A DNA stretch of 35,911 nucleotides from an uncultured Bacteroides sp. (GTDB lineage: Bacteria; Bacteroidota; Bacteroidia; Bacteroidales; Bacteroidaceae), in NCBI GenBank assembly GCA_949288585.1, contig CASEKR010000035.1:1-35911 (forward strand), in the 5' to 3' direction. Both the position numbers and the translations under genes were made by a program. Below, in pieces: positions 10,120 through 18,592 of this stretch. The first letter of the stretch is position 1, and every line of letters starts with the position of its first letter. The notes below the pieces were generated by a model. That model was given only the letters and a program-made list of their open reading frames with translations. It did no database searches and had not been told where the DNA came from.

Positions 10120-11457
10120 ATGGGAAACCCGAAAGCATTCCTTACCATACCCCGGCAAGAAGCCGGCTACCGGCCGATACACGACCGCATCAACGATTTC
10201 AGCGAAGTGGAGCAGACGCTGAACACGGGCGAACGCAAGCTCCAGGCCTCGCGCTGCATGGACTGCGGCGTGCCCTTCTGCCACTGGGCCTGCCCGCTGG
10301 GCAACCGTCCCCCGGAATTTCAGGATGCCCTGTGGAAGGGCGACTGGCGCAAGGCCTACGAGATACTGGCACGCACCAATGACTTCCCCGAATTTACCGG
10401 GCGCGTCTGTCCCGCTCTGTGCGAGCAGAGTTGCGTCCTGAAGCTCAGCATCAATGCGCCCGTCACCATCCGCGAAGACGAGGCCGCCGTTATCGAGGCC
10501 GCCTTTCGCGAAGGCTATGTGCAACCCAAAGTCCCCCGCCGCAACGGCCGCCGGGTGGCTGTCATCGGCTCCGGCCCCGCAGGACTGGCCGCCGCCAACC
10601 GGCTGAACCATCTCGGCTATGAAGTCACCGTGTTCGAGAAGGATGAATACGTGGGCGGCCTCCTGCGCTTCGGCATACCGAATTTCAAGCTGAACAAGCC
10701 CATCATCGACCGCCGCATCCGCCTGATGGAGGCCGAGGGCATCACCTTCCGCGTGAACCAGGAGATTGACCTGCACCAATTGCCCGAAGGCTTCGATGCC
10801 TACTGCCTCTGCACCGGCACGCCCCAGGCGCGGGACCTGGCCGTCCCCGGCCGCGAACTGGCAGGCATCCACTTCGCCCTGGAGATGCTGGCCCAGCAGA
10901 ACCGCGTGCTGGCCGGGCAGACGTTCACGGAAGACGAGCGCATCACGGCGCGGGACAAGCACGTGTTGGTCATCGGCGGCGGAGACACGGGCAGCGACTG
11001 CATAGGAACGGCCAACCGCCAAGGCGCCAAGAGCGTGACGCAGATAGAAATCATGCCCCAGCCGCCTGTGGGCCACAATTCCGCCACACCCTGGCCGCAG
11101 TATCCCCGCGTGCTGAAGACCAGCAGCAGCCATGAGGAAGGTTGCACCCGCCGCTGGAGCCTCAGCACCGTCCGCTTCGTCGGCGAAGAAGGACACGTGC
11201 GCGGCGCGGAAGTGGAGGAAGTGGAATGGCAACCCAATCCCGACGGCGGCCGCCCGCTGATGAAGCCCACGGGACGGCGCGAGACTTTGCAAGCCGACCT
11301 CGTCCTCCTGGCCATGGGATTCCTGAAGCCCGGACTGCCCCCGCTGCCCGCCAACGTGTGGGTGGCCGGCGACGTGGCCACGGGGCCGAGCCTGGTGGTG
11401 CGTTGCATCGCTGCCGGACGGCGGGCGGCAGAGGAAATCAGCCGGGCGATTTTGTAA
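10120..11457 (+). CDS. gltD: Glutamate synthase, small (NAD(P)H/FAD) subunit
   Basis: GltD feeds electrons from NAD(P)H through FAD and iron-sulfur centres to GltB. Seen in 445 residues: two N-terminal cysteine clusters for 4Fe-4S centres (Cys46, Cys49, Cys54 and Cys58 in CMDCGVPFCHWAC; Cys97, Cys101 and Cys105 in CPALCEQSC), the FAD-binding motif VIGSGPAGLAAA near residue 148, the NAD(P)H-binding motif VIGGGDTGSDC near 285, and the C-terminal WVAGDVATGPSLVV that closes the FAD site. Its stop codon lies at the edge of an intergenic repeat that is found again after asnB, so the gltBD transcript is separated from asnB by a large hairpin. Confidence 0.97.
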   Translation: MGNPKAFLTIPRQEAGYRPIHDRINDFSEVEQTLNTGERKLQASRCMDCGVPFCHWACPLGNRPPEFQDALWKGDWRKAYEILARTNDFPEFTGRVCPALCEQSCVLKLSINAPVTIREDEAAVIEAAFREGYVQPKVPRRNGRRVAVIGSGPAGLAAANRLNHLGYEVTVFEKDEYVGGLLRFGIPNFKLNKPIIDRRIRLMEAEGITFRVNQEIDLHQLPEGFDAYCLCTGTPQARDLAVPGRELAGIHFALEMLAQQNRVLAGQTFTEDERITARDKHVLVIGGGDTGSDCIGTANRQGAKSVTQIEIMPQPPVGHNSATPWPQYPRVLKTSSSHEEGCTRRWSLSTVRFVGEEGHVRGAEVEEVEWQPNPDGGRPLMKPTGRRETLQADLVLLAMGFLKPGLPPLPANVWVAGDVATGPSLVVRCIAAGRRAAEEISRAIL

Positions 11458-11630
11458 ATAGGAATTTAGCGGCCGGAGGCCGCCGGAGAAGTTATAGGAG
11501 TTAAAGAAGTTATCACTTCGCTTCGCTCCGTTAGAAGTTAAAGCTATGGCATACATATAAATCGCCGGACCAACTATTGGCTTTAACTTCTGAGTCCGCC
11601 TTGGCGGGCGATAACTTCTTCTAACTCCTT
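11457..11630. repeat. Hairpin-forming intergenic repeat, copy A (before asnB)
   Basis: This near-copy of 13327-13519 lies in the same orientation on the other side of asnB. It opens with the small palindrome GCGGCC-GGA-GGCCGC (11469-11483). Then comes a nested inverted repeat. The outer arm GGAGTTAAAGAAGTTATC (11497-11514) pairs with 11610-11628 with one bulged base. The inner arm AGAAGTTAAAGC (11533-11544) pairs perfectly with 11580-11591. A small side hairpin CCGCC-TT-GGCGG lies on the right side. No open frame and no transposase is present, so it resembles a non-autonomous palindromic repeat. Confidence 0.85.
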
Positions 11631-11663
11631 AACTCCTCAAAAATAAATTATCATTCAACAGTT

Positions 11664-13331
11664 ATGTGTGGAATCGTAGCAATACTCAACGTCAGGCAAC
11701 AGACGCCTGAACTTCGTGCCAAGGCCCTGTCCATGGCAAAGAAAATCCGCCATCGCGGCCCCGACTGGAGCGGCATCTACTGCGGCGGCACGGCCATCCT
11801 GGCCCACGAACGCCTCTCCATCGTAGACCCGCAGAGCGGCGGGCAACCCCTCTACTCGCCGGACAAGAAACAGGTGCTGGCCGTCAACGGCGAAATTTAT
11901 AACCACCGCAAGATACGCGCCAGCCACGCCGCCTACCCCTTCCGGACGGGCAGCGACTGCGAAACGATACTTGCCCTCTACCGCGACAAGGGCATCCATT
12001 TCCTGGAGGAACTGAACGGCATCTTCGCTTTCGTGCTTTACGACGAAGAGCGGGACGAGTTTCTGATGGCCCGCGACCCCATCGGCGTCATCCCTCTCTA
12101 CATCGGGCGCGACGCGGACGGCACTGTCTATTGCGCCAGCGAGTTGAAGGCCCTGGAGGGATACTGCGACACATACGAACCGTTCCCGCCCGGCCATTAC
12201 TACTGGAGCCGCGAGGCGGAGATGCGGCGGTGGTACCGGCGTGACTGGACGGACTACGGCGCGGTGCGCGCCAACCCGGCGCCGGAAACCGCCCTGCGCC
12301 CCGCCCTCGAAGCCGCCGTGCGCCGCCAGTTGATGAGCGACGTGCCCTACGGCGTGCTGCTCTCCGGCGGACTGGACAGCAGCATCATCTCCGCCATCGC
12401 CAAGAAGTTTGCCGGCCGCCGCATCGAGACCGACGGACAGCAGGCGGCGTGGTGGCCGCAGCTGCACTCCTTCGCCATCGGCCTGGAGGGCGCGCCGGAC
12501 CTGGCCAAGGCGCGCGAGGTGGCCGCGCACATCGGCACGGTGCACCACGAAGTGCATTACACCCTGCAAGAAGGATTGGACGCCCTGCGCGACGTCATCT
12601 ATTACACCGAGACCTACGACGTTACCACCGTCCGCGCCTCCACGCCGATGTACCTGCTGGCCCGCGTCATCAAGTCGATGGGCATCAAAATGGTGCTCAG
12701 CGGCGAGGGGGCGGACGAGGTTTTCGGCGGCTACCTCTACTTCCACAAGGCGCCGGACGCGCGCGCTTTCCACGAGGAGACCGTGCGCAAGCTCTCCAAA
12801 CTGCACCTCTACGACTGCCTGCGGGCCAACAAAAGCCTGGCGGCCTGGGGCGTGGAGGGGCGCGTGCCCTTCCTCGACAAAGAGTTTCTGGACGTGGCGA
12901 TGCGCCTGGACCCCGCCCGGAAGATGTGCCCGGGCAAGACAATCGAGAAGCGCGTCCTCCGCGAAGCCTTTGCCGGACTGCTGCCAACCGACGTGGCCTG
13001 GCGGCAGAAGGAGCAGTTCAGCGACGGCGTTGGCTACGGCTGGATAGACACCTTGCGCGACATGACCGCCCGCTTGGTGAGCGACGAGGCGATGGCCCAT
13101 GCGGCGGAACGCTTCCCCGTCAACCCGCCGCGCAACAAGGAGGAGTATTTCTACCGAAGCATCTTCGCCGAATACTTCCCCAGCGAGAGTGCCGCCCGCA
13201 GCGTGCCGAGCGTGCCCAGCGTGGCCTGCTCCACCGCCGAGGCTCTGGCTTGGGACGCTTCCTTCAAGGACATGAACGAGCCGAGCGGACGCGCCGTGGC
13301 CGGGGTGCATGAGGAAGCGTATGGGAAATAG
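11664..13331 (+). CDS. asnB: Asparagine synthetase (glutamine-hydrolysing), class B
   Basis: It makes asparagine from aspartate, ATP and glutamine in the cytosol. The protein is 555 residues, normal for AsnB. Cys2 directly after Met is the glutaminase nucleophile, and the first domain has RHRGPD, HERLSIVD, NGEIYNH and RDPIGVIPLY. The synthetase domain carries the pyrophosphate-binding motif LSGGLDSS near residue 233 and LSGEGADEVFGGY further on, plus GVEGRVPFLD. The gene ends with a low-complexity tail rich in Ser, Ala and Val (RSVPSVPSV). Its stop codon TAG falls inside repeat copy B. Both flanks carry the same ~180-base repeat, so the gene sits in its own cassette-like interval within the nitrogen island. 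Confidence 0.97.
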   Translation: MCGIVAILNVRQQTPELRAKALSMAKKIRHRGPDWSGIYCGGTAILAHERLSIVDPQSGGQPLYSPDKKQVLAVNGEIYNHRKIRASHAAYPFRTGSDCETILALYRDKGIHFLEELNGIFAFVLYDEERDEFLMARDPIGVIPLYIGRDADGTVYCASELKALEGYCDTYEPFPPGHYYWSREAEMRRWYRRDWTDYGAVRANPAPETALRPALEAAVRRQLMSDVPYGVLLSGGLDSSIISAIAKKFAGRRIETDGQQAAWWPQLHSFAIGLEGAPDLAKAREVAAHIGTVHHEVHYTLQEGLDALRDVIYYTETYDVTTVRASTPMYLLARVIKSMGIKMVLSGEGADEVFGGYLYFHKAPDARAFHEETVRKLSKLHLYDCLRANKSLAAWGVEGRVPFLDKEFLDVAMRLDPARKMCPGKTIEKRVLREAFAGLLPTDVAWRQKEQFSDGVGYGWIDTLRDMTARLVSDEAMAHAAERFPVNPPRNKEEYFYRSIFAEYFPSESAARSVPSVPSVACSTAEALAWDASFKDMNEPSGRAVAGVHEEAYGK

Positions 13332-13519
13332 GGATTTAGCGGCCGGAGGCCGCCGGAGAAGTTATAGGAGTTATAGAAGTTATCTCTTCGCTTCGCTCCG
13401 TTAGGAGTTAAAGCCAATACCTTGTGTGTTGGCATGTATGCACATCGCCGGACCTACTATTGGCTTTAACTTCTTAGCCCGCCTTTGGCGGGCAATAACT
13501 TCTTCTAACTTCTTTAACT
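13327..13519. repeat. Hairpin-forming intergenic repeat, copy B (after asnB)
   Basis: Over its first ~90 bases it matches copy A at 11457 with only a handful of differences, including the GCGGCC-GGA-GGCCGC hairpin (13339-13353) and CTTCGCTTCGCTCCG (13386-13400). The outer arm at 13367-13384 pairs imperfectly with 13493-13511, and an inner arm GGAGTTAAAGCCAATA pairs with TATTGGCTTTAACTTC. It includes the asnB stop codon. A short GCGC-rich palindrome (near 13522-13536) and an AT stretch then lead to dapF. Confidence 0.85.
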
Positions 13520-13559
13520 ACTGCGCGCAAAGCGCGTATATATAAATTATCATTTACTT

Positions 13560-14372
13560 ATGCGAATACGATTCACCAAAATGCACGGCGCGGGCAACGA
13601 CTACATCTACGTAGACACCGCCCGCTACCCTATTGCCGACCCTGCCCGCTGCGCCATCGCCTGGAGCCGCCCACACACGGGCATAGGGAGCGACGGCCTG
13701 GTACTGGTCGGCCCGTCGGACAAGGCAGACTTCGCCATGCGCATTTTCAATGCGGACGGCTCAGAGGCGCGGATGTGCGGCAATGCCAGCCGCTGCATCG
13801 GCAAGTATGTGTACGAATACGGCCTGACGAAGCGGACAGACATCACGCTGGAAACCCTGTCGGGCATCAGACGGCTGCACCTGCACGTAGACGGACGCGG
13901 AGAAGTGCAGACGGTCACGGTGGACATGGGCATCCCCTCGGACATCCGCCCCGTCTGCTTGGGCAGCGGCTTTCCCTACGAAAACGGCATCGCCGTGTCG
14001 ATGGGTAATCCGCATTTGGTTATCTTTGTGCCCGATGCGGAGCGTGTCCCCCTGGCGGAAGCCGGCCCCGTGCTGGAGCGTCACCCGCTGTTCCCGGACC
14101 GCGTGAACGTGGAGTTTGCCCAGGTGCTGGACGAGTCGCATATCCGTATGCGGGTCTGGGAGCGCGGTTCGGGCATCACGCAGGCCTGCGGCACGGGCGC
14201 CTGTGCCACGGCCGTCGCCGCCGCCTTCAGCGGGCGCTGCGGACATGAGGCGGACATACGCATGGACGGCGGCACGCTGCGCGTCCGGTGGGAAGGCCCC
14301 AGCGGACGCTTGCAGATGACCGGCCCTGCCACGCGGGTCTATGACGGAGAAATAGAAACAGAACTTAGTTGA
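13560..14372 (+). CDS. dapF: Diaminopimelate epimerase
   Basis: DapF converts LL-diaminopimelate to the meso form, used for peptidoglycan and for lysine. The protein has 270 residues, typical for the family. Both catalytic cysteines are in place: Cys73 in MCGNASRC and Cys210 in ACGTGACATA. The opening [15 protein letters not shown] and the later GIGSDGL and MGNPHLV are also family signatures. The stop codon TGA is part of the left arm of the palindrome that fills the gap to dapL. Placement next to dapL is functionally direct: DapL makes the substrate of this enzyme. Confidence 0.97.
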   Translation: MRIRFTKMHGAGNDYIYVDTARYPIADPARCAIAWSRPHTGIGSDGLVLVGPSDKADFAMRIFNADGSEARMCGNASRCIGKYVYEYGLTKRTDITLETLSGIRRLHLHVDGRGEVQTVTVDMGIPSDIRPVCLGSGFPYENGIAVSMGNPHLVIFVPDAERVPLAEAGPVLERHPLFPDRVNVEFAQVLDESHIRMRVWERGSGITQACGTGACATAVAAAFSGRCGHEADIRMDGGTLRVRWEGPSGRLQMTGPATRVYDGEIETELS

Positions 14373-14475
14373 CGAGTAGACAAGTTAACGAGACTACAAG
14401 GACAGAGCTTGGCCATTTGTAATCTTGTTCCATGACAAACCTTGTTGCCTCGTTAACTCGCACCCTCGTCAACTA
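14366..14475. repeat. Nested palindrome between dapF and dapL
   Basis: Two concentric perfect inverted repeats: TAGTTGACGAG (14366-14376) with CTCGTCAACTA (14465-14475), and AGTTAACGAG (14383-14392) with CTCGTTAACT (14449-14458). A further CAAGG/CCTTG pair lies inside. The element fills almost the whole intergenic gap, overlaps the dapF stop codon and ends 17 bases before the dapL start. Its sequence differs from copies A and B, but the design is alike. No T-run follows. Confidence 0.85.
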
Positions 14476-14492
14476 CTAAACAATCATACATT

Positions 14493-15725
14493 ATGCCCTT
14501 AGTAAACGAACATTTCCTGAAGCTGCAAGGCAGCTATCTCTTCTCCGACATCGCGAAGAAAGTCAATGCCTTCCGGGTGACGCATCCGGACAAGCCGCTG
14601 ATACGCCTGGGCATCGGCGACGTCACACGGCCCTTGCCACCCGCCTGCGTAGAAGCGATGCACCGCGCCGTGGACGAAATGGCCCGGGAAGACACCTTCC
14701 ACGGCTACGGCCCCGAGCAGGGATATCCCTTCCTCATCAACGCCATCATCAAGCATGACTTCTTCGCACACGGCATCAGCCTCAGCCCCTCCGAGATTTT
14801 CATCAGCGACGGCGCCAAGAGCGACACGGGCAATATCGGCGAACTGCTACGCTGGGACAACAGCATGGCCGTCACCGACCCCGTCTATCCCGTCTACGTA
14901 GACAGCAACGTGATGAACGGCCGCGCCGGCGTGAAGACTGCGGACGGGCAGTGGAGCAACATCACCTACCTGCCCTGCACCGAGGCAAACAATTTCATGC
15001 CCGCCCTGCCCAGCCACCGCGTAGACCTCATCTACCTGTGCTATCCCAACAACCCGACGGGCACCACCCTGACCCGCGACCAGCTGAAGGCGTGGGTAGA
15101 CTATGCCCTGGCCAACGATACGCTCATCGTCTTCGACGCCGCCTACGAGGCATACATCCGCGAACCGGACGTGCCGCACAGCATCTACGAGATTCGCGGC
15201 GCGAAGAAAGTGGCCATCGAGATACGCAGCTTCTCGAAGACGGCAGGCTTCACCGGCATGCGCTGCGGCTATACCGTCGTGCCTAAAGAGGTGACAGCCT
15301 GCGACATCGACGGCCGCCGCATCCCCCTCAACCCGCTCTGGAACCGACGCCAGTGCACCAAGTTCAACGGGGCGAGCTACGTCACCCAGCGCGGCGCCGA
15401 GGCCGTCTATTCGCCGGAAGGGAAGAAGCAGGTGCGCGAGACCATCGATTACTATATGGAGAATGCCCGCATCATGCGCGAGGGCCTCACCGCCGCCGGC
15501 CATCGGGTCTACGGCGGAGTGAACGCCCCCTACCTCTGGTGGAAGACGCCGGACGGCCTGCCCTCGTGGAAGTTCTTCGACAAGCTGCTCTACGAGGCAC
15601 AGGTCGTTGGCACGCCGGGCGTCGGCTTCGGGCCCAGCGGCGAGGGATTCATCCGTCTGACCGCCTTCGGCCGGCGCGAAGACTGCCTGGAAGCCATGCG
15701 CCGCATCCGCAGCAAGATAGGTTGA
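14493..15725 (+). CDS. dapL: LL-diaminopimelate aminotransferase
   Basis: This PLP enzyme makes LL-diaminopimelate directly from tetrahydrodipicolinate with glutamate as amino donor, replacing the three acylated steps of other bacteria. The 410 residues match the family length. Seen: [20 protein letters not shown] and [13 protein letters not shown] at the start, [21 protein letters not shown], and the PLP-binding Lys249 in [15 protein letters not shown]. The near-complete conservation of these motifs separates DapL from general class I aminotransferases. Its place after gltBD and asnB fits a supply of glutamate for the reaction. A probable terminator follows. Confidence 0.96.
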   Translation: MPLVNEHFLKLQGSYLFSDIAKKVNAFRVTHPDKPLIRLGIGDVTRPLPPACVEAMHRAVDEMAREDTFHGYGPEQGYPFLINAIIKHDFFAHGISLSPSEIFISDGAKSDTGNIGELLRWDNSMAVTDPVYPVYVDSNVMNGRAGVKTADGQWSNITYLPCTEANNFMPALPSHRVDLIYLCYPNNPTGTTLTRDQLKAWVDYALANDTLIVFDAAYEAYIREPDVPHSIYEIRGAKKVAIEIRSFSKTAGFTGMRCGYTVVPKEVTACDIDGRRIPLNPLWNRRQCTKFNGASYVTQRGAEAVYSPEGKKQVRETIDYYMENARIMREGLTAAGHRVYGGVNAPYLWWKTPDGLPSWKFFDKLLYEAQVVGTPGVGFGPSGEGFIRLTAFGRREDCLEAMRRIRSKIG

Positions 15726-15756
15726 TAGCCGATGTTTATATTGGTTGTAGTTTGAC

Positions 15757-15791
15757 GGGGCGTACCTCTGACAGGGTGCGTCCCATTTTTC
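15757..15791 (+). terminator. Probable terminator after dapL
   Basis: GGGGCGTACC and GGGTGCGTCCC form an imperfect stem (some G-U pairing) around a 7-base loop, followed by ATTTTTCTT. It starts 32 bases after the dapL stop. It would end the amino-acid part of the island before the porin/P-II/amtB unit. Confidence 0.6.
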
Positions 15792-15946
15792 TTATCTTTG
15801 CGCCTGCTTTTTAACATACTTGCTCCTTTGCGCTTCTGTCAATCTGCATCTGAATCCGCAGATATGCTTTCAATTTATAATTATCCTTCGCGTTATTCCA
15901 TCTATATGTAAATAAAACCGGAAATCTTCCAAATAGAAAGCAAAAC

Positions 15947-15979
15947 ATTGGGTGCTGTTTACAGAAAGACATAACTTTG
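15947..15979 (+). promoter_or_regulatory. Promoter for the porin/P-II/amtB operon
   Basis: TAACTTTG at 15972-15979 fits TAnnTTTG exactly; ATTG at 15947-15950, 21 bases upstream, is a near match to the -33 TTTG. Transcription would start near 15986, giving a leader of about 100 bases. The leader contains a perfect 12-base palindrome CCCTGCGCAGGG at 16040-16051. Confidence 0.6.
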
Positions 15980-16087
15980 CAGCATGATAAAGCAAAATGA
16001 AAGAAATGTTTTGTTTTGTCTATTAATAGGTATAAGAAACCCTGCGCAGGGCGAGAAAAAGGTAAATCAATCGTATAACTTAAAGCA

Positions 16088-16825
16088 ATGAAGACAATGA
16101 AGAAGACGTACAGACAAAAAGCAGCAGCCTTGGCCGGTTGCATCTTCGCGCTTTCGCTGACCACCTTTGCGCAAGACAAACCCACGGCCGACGCAGGAGC
16201 CGAACTGGTGAGCAGCTACATCTGGCGCGGGCAAGAACTGGGCAACTTCGCTTTGCAACCTACGCTCTCAATCGGCTACCGGGGATTCGCCCTGACGGCC
16301 TGGGGGTCGGCAGGACTGGACAAGGACGACACCAAGGAATTCGACCTGACATTAGGGTACACCGCCGGGGGCTTCCATCTCGCCCTCACCGATTACTGGT
16401 TTGACAACGGGCCCGGATACTTCCATTACTATGCGCGCAACACGGCCCACGTGTTCGAGGCCAACCTCGGATACGACTTCGGTTTCCTGTCCGTCAACTG
16501 GTACACCAACTTCGCGGGAAACGACGGCGTGGACCACGAAGGCCATCGGGCCTATTCCTCCTACCTCTCGCTGGCCGCCCCTTTCCACCTGGGCGGACTG
16601 GACTGGACGGCGGAGATTGGGGCAGTTCCCTGGGCCACCAGTTTCTACAACGCCACGGCGGACAACCCGGCAGGGGCCGGCGGATTCGAGGTGTCCCACG
16701 TCAGCATCGGCGCCTCCAAGGCCATCCGCATCACGGAGCATTATTCCCTGCCGCTCTTCGCAAAGATGACGTGGAACCCCGCCACGGAAGGCGCGTACTT
16801 CGTGTTCGGACTACGTTTATTCTAA
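16088..16825 (+). CDS. Outer-membrane porin-like protein (TorF-like) of the ammonium uptake operon
   Basis: A 245-residue protein with a signal peptide (basic start, hydrophobic core, cleavage probably after TTFAQ) and alternating strands throughout (YIWRGQELGNFALQPTLSIGY, FALTAWGSAGL, FDLTLGYTAG). It ends in LRLF, the aromatic C-terminus of outer-membrane beta-barrels. This composition matches small TorF-type putative porins. It is first in a unit with P-II (32 bases later) and AmtB (32 bases after that), so I infer that it helps ammonium or small nitrogen compounds cross the outer membrane; the sequence does not prove a substrate. An alternative start at 16097 (MKKTYR) would also give a good signal peptide. 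Confidence 0.8.
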   Translation: MKTMKKTYRQKAAALAGCIFALSLTTFAQDKPTADAGAELVSSYIWRGQELGNFALQPTLSIGYRGFALTAWGSAGLDKDDTKEFDLTLGYTAGGFHLALTDYWFDNGPGYFHYYARNTAHVFEANLGYDFGFLSVNWYTNFAGNDGVDHEGHRAYSSYLSLAAPFHLGGLDWTAEIGAVPWATSFYNATADNPAGAGGFEVSHVSIGASKAIRITEHYSLPLFAKMTWNPATEGAYFVFGLRLF

Positions 16826-16857
16826 CCACAAATCAATATATTTAATAGGTATAGTTT

Positions 16858-17214
16858 ATGAAGAAGATTGAAGCCATCATCCGACGTTCCCGCTTCGAGG
16901 ACGTGAAGGAAGCCCTGCTGGCCGCCGACATCGAGTGGTTCTCCTACTACGACGTGCGCGGCGTGGGCAAGACCCGCGAAGGACGCATCTATCGCGGAGT
17001 AGTGTATGACACCAGTTTCATCGAGCGGACTTTGCTCTCCATCGTGGTACGCGACAAGAATGTGGAGAAGACCGTGCAGGCCATCCTGCAGGCCGCGCGC
17101 ACGGGCGAGATAGGCGACGGGCGCATCTTTATCCTGCCCGTGGAAGACTCCATCCGCATCCGCACCGGCGAACGGGGGGACATCTCGCTCTACAACGCCG
17201 AACTGGAGAAATAA
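16858..17214 (+). CDS. glnK: P-II family nitrogen regulatory protein
   Basis: P-II proteins sense 2-oxoglutarate and ATP/ADP and block AmtB when nitrogen is plentiful. The 118 residues begin MKKIEAIIRRSRFEDVKEAL, carry the C-terminal signature GEIGDGRIFILPVEDSIRIRTGERG, and have normal length. The T-loop, about residues 36-55, reads VGKTREGRIYRGVVYDTSF. It keeps YRG with Tyr45 and has Tyr50, the position equivalent to the uridylylated Tyr of enteric GlnB, but differs from the common GRQKGHTELYRGAEY. Whether Tyr50 is modified is unknown. Position directly before amtB supports a GlnK role; the symbol is by context. Confidence 0.93.
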   Translation: MKKIEAIIRRSRFEDVKEALLAADIEWFSYYDVRGVGKTREGRIYRGVVYDTSFIERTLLSIVVRDKNVEKTVQAILQAARTGEIGDGRIFILPVEDSIRIRTGERGDISLYNAELEK

Positions 17215-17246
17215 ACTGAATACTGCCAACTTAAAAGTAAAGAACT

Positions 17247-18512
17247 ATGGATACAACTACTCTATTACTTGATACCGGCAACACGGCATGGCTGATTGTT
17301 GCCACGATATTAGTCTTGCTGATGACCATTCCGGGCATCGCCCTGTTCTACGGAGGGCTGGTGCGACAGAAGAACGTGCTGAGCATCATCATGCAAAGCC
17401 TGCTGATTGTAGCCGTCATCAGCATCATTTGGGTGTCTTTCGGTTACAGCTTCGTGTTCGGCACCAGCCTGGTGGAAAGCGGCAGCCCGCTGGGAGCCGT
17501 CATAGGGGGCTTCGACAAGGTATTCCTCCGTGGTATCACGCTCGACACGCTTGCGGCCGGACAAATCCCGGAACTGCTCTTCGTCCTGTTCCAATGCATG
17601 TTTGCCGTCATCACGCCGGCACTGATACTGGGCTCCTTTGCCGAGCGCGTCAAGTTCTCCGGCTTCCTGCTCTTCACGGTGCTATGGAGCGTGCTGGTCT
17701 ACATTCCCATGGCGCATTGGGTATGGGGCGGCGGTTTCCTACAACAGATGGGCGCCATCGACTTTGCCGGAGGCACGGTGGTGCATATCAATGCCGGCAT
17801 CTCCGCCCTGGTAATGGCCCTCATGGTGGGCAGGCGCAGCGACTACAAGGCAGGGCATCCCATGACGCCCCACAACGTTACGTTTGTCTTCATGGGCACG
17901 GCCTTCCTCTGGTTGGGATGGTTTGGCTTCAATGCCGGCAGCGGCCTGTGTGCCGACGGCCTGGCGGCCAACGCCTTCCTGGTGACCCATCTGGCCACGT
18001 GCGTCGCCTCCCTGACGTGGATGGCCATCGACTGGATTCTGCATAGGAAGCCCACCACCGTAGGCGCCTGCACGGGAGCCGTAGCCGGACTGGTGGCCAT
18101 CACTCCCGCCGCAGGCACGGTAGACATCCTGGGAGCCATCTGCATCGGGCTGATTTCGTCCCTGGTATGCTTCTACATGGTGGCCGTGGTCAAGCCCAAG
18201 CTGGGGTATGACGACACGCTCGACGCCTTCGGCGTACACGGTATCGGCGGCATCGTCGGCTCCATCCTGACGGGCGTCTTCGCCACCCGGTTCATTTCGG
18301 GCGAGGGCGGCGTGGAAGGCGCGCTCTACGGCGACTGGCACCAGCTGTGGATACAGGTCTTCGCAACCCTCATCTCCATCGCCTTCAGCGCGGTGATGAC
18401 CTTCATCCTGTTCAAGGTAACGGACAAATTGGTAGGCATCCGCGTAGACAAGCGCGTGGAGGAAGAAGGGCTGGACATCTACGAGCACGGCGAGTCGGCC
18501 TACAACCGCTGA
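17247..18512 (+). CDS. amtB: Ammonium transporter
   Basis: An Amt/Rh channel of the inner membrane, 421 residues with about 11 hydrophobic segments. Seen: DTGNTAWLIVATILVLLMTIPGIALFYGG and RQKNVLS near the start, the pore histidines His180 in VVHINAG and His331 in GVHGIGG, and FGFNAGSGL. The N-terminal 12 or so residues are short and uncleaved-looking, so a signal peptide is unlikely. The cytoplasmic C-terminal tail (DKLVGIRVDKRVEEEGLDIYEHGESAY) matches the conserved tail that relays P-II control. It is the last gene of the porin/P-II unit and converges on an HU-like gene 26 bases away. Confidence 0.97.
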   Translation: MDTTTLLLDTGNTAWLIVATILVLLMTIPGIALFYGGLVRQKNVLSIIMQSLLIVAVISIIWVSFGYSFVFGTSLVESGSPLGAVIGGFDKVFLRGITLDTLAAGQIPELLFVLFQCMFAVITPALILGSFAERVKFSGFLLFTVLWSVLVYIPMAHWVWGGGFLQQMGAIDFAGGTVVHINAGISALVMALMVGRRSDYKAGHPMTPHNVTFVFMGTAFLWLGWFGFNAGSGLCADGLAANAFLVTHLATCVASLTWMAIDWILHRKPTTVGACTGAVAGLVAITPAAGTVDILGAICIGLISSLVCFYMVAVVKPKLGYDDTLDAFGVHGIGGIVGSILTGVFATRFISGEGGVEGALYGDWHQLWIQVFATLISIAFSAVMTFILFKVTDKLVGIRVDKRVEEEGLDIYEHGESAYNR

Positions 18513-18517
18513 CCGAC

Positions 18518-18592
18518 GAGGGCGGCGGATACGGCAGGTTAGCCGAACGGAGCATCAGGGTCTGTCACGGTTCCGCTGCCTCCGCCGCCCTC
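18518..18592. repeat. 12-base inverted repeat at the amtB / HU-like junction
   Basis: GAGGGCGGCGGA at 18518-18529 and its exact complement at 18581-18592. The right arm lies in the glycine-rich C-terminal codons of the HU-like gene, the left arm just after the amtB stop. It could form a shared hairpin at the convergent 3' ends, but no T-run follows, so a terminator role is uncertain. Confidence 0.5.
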
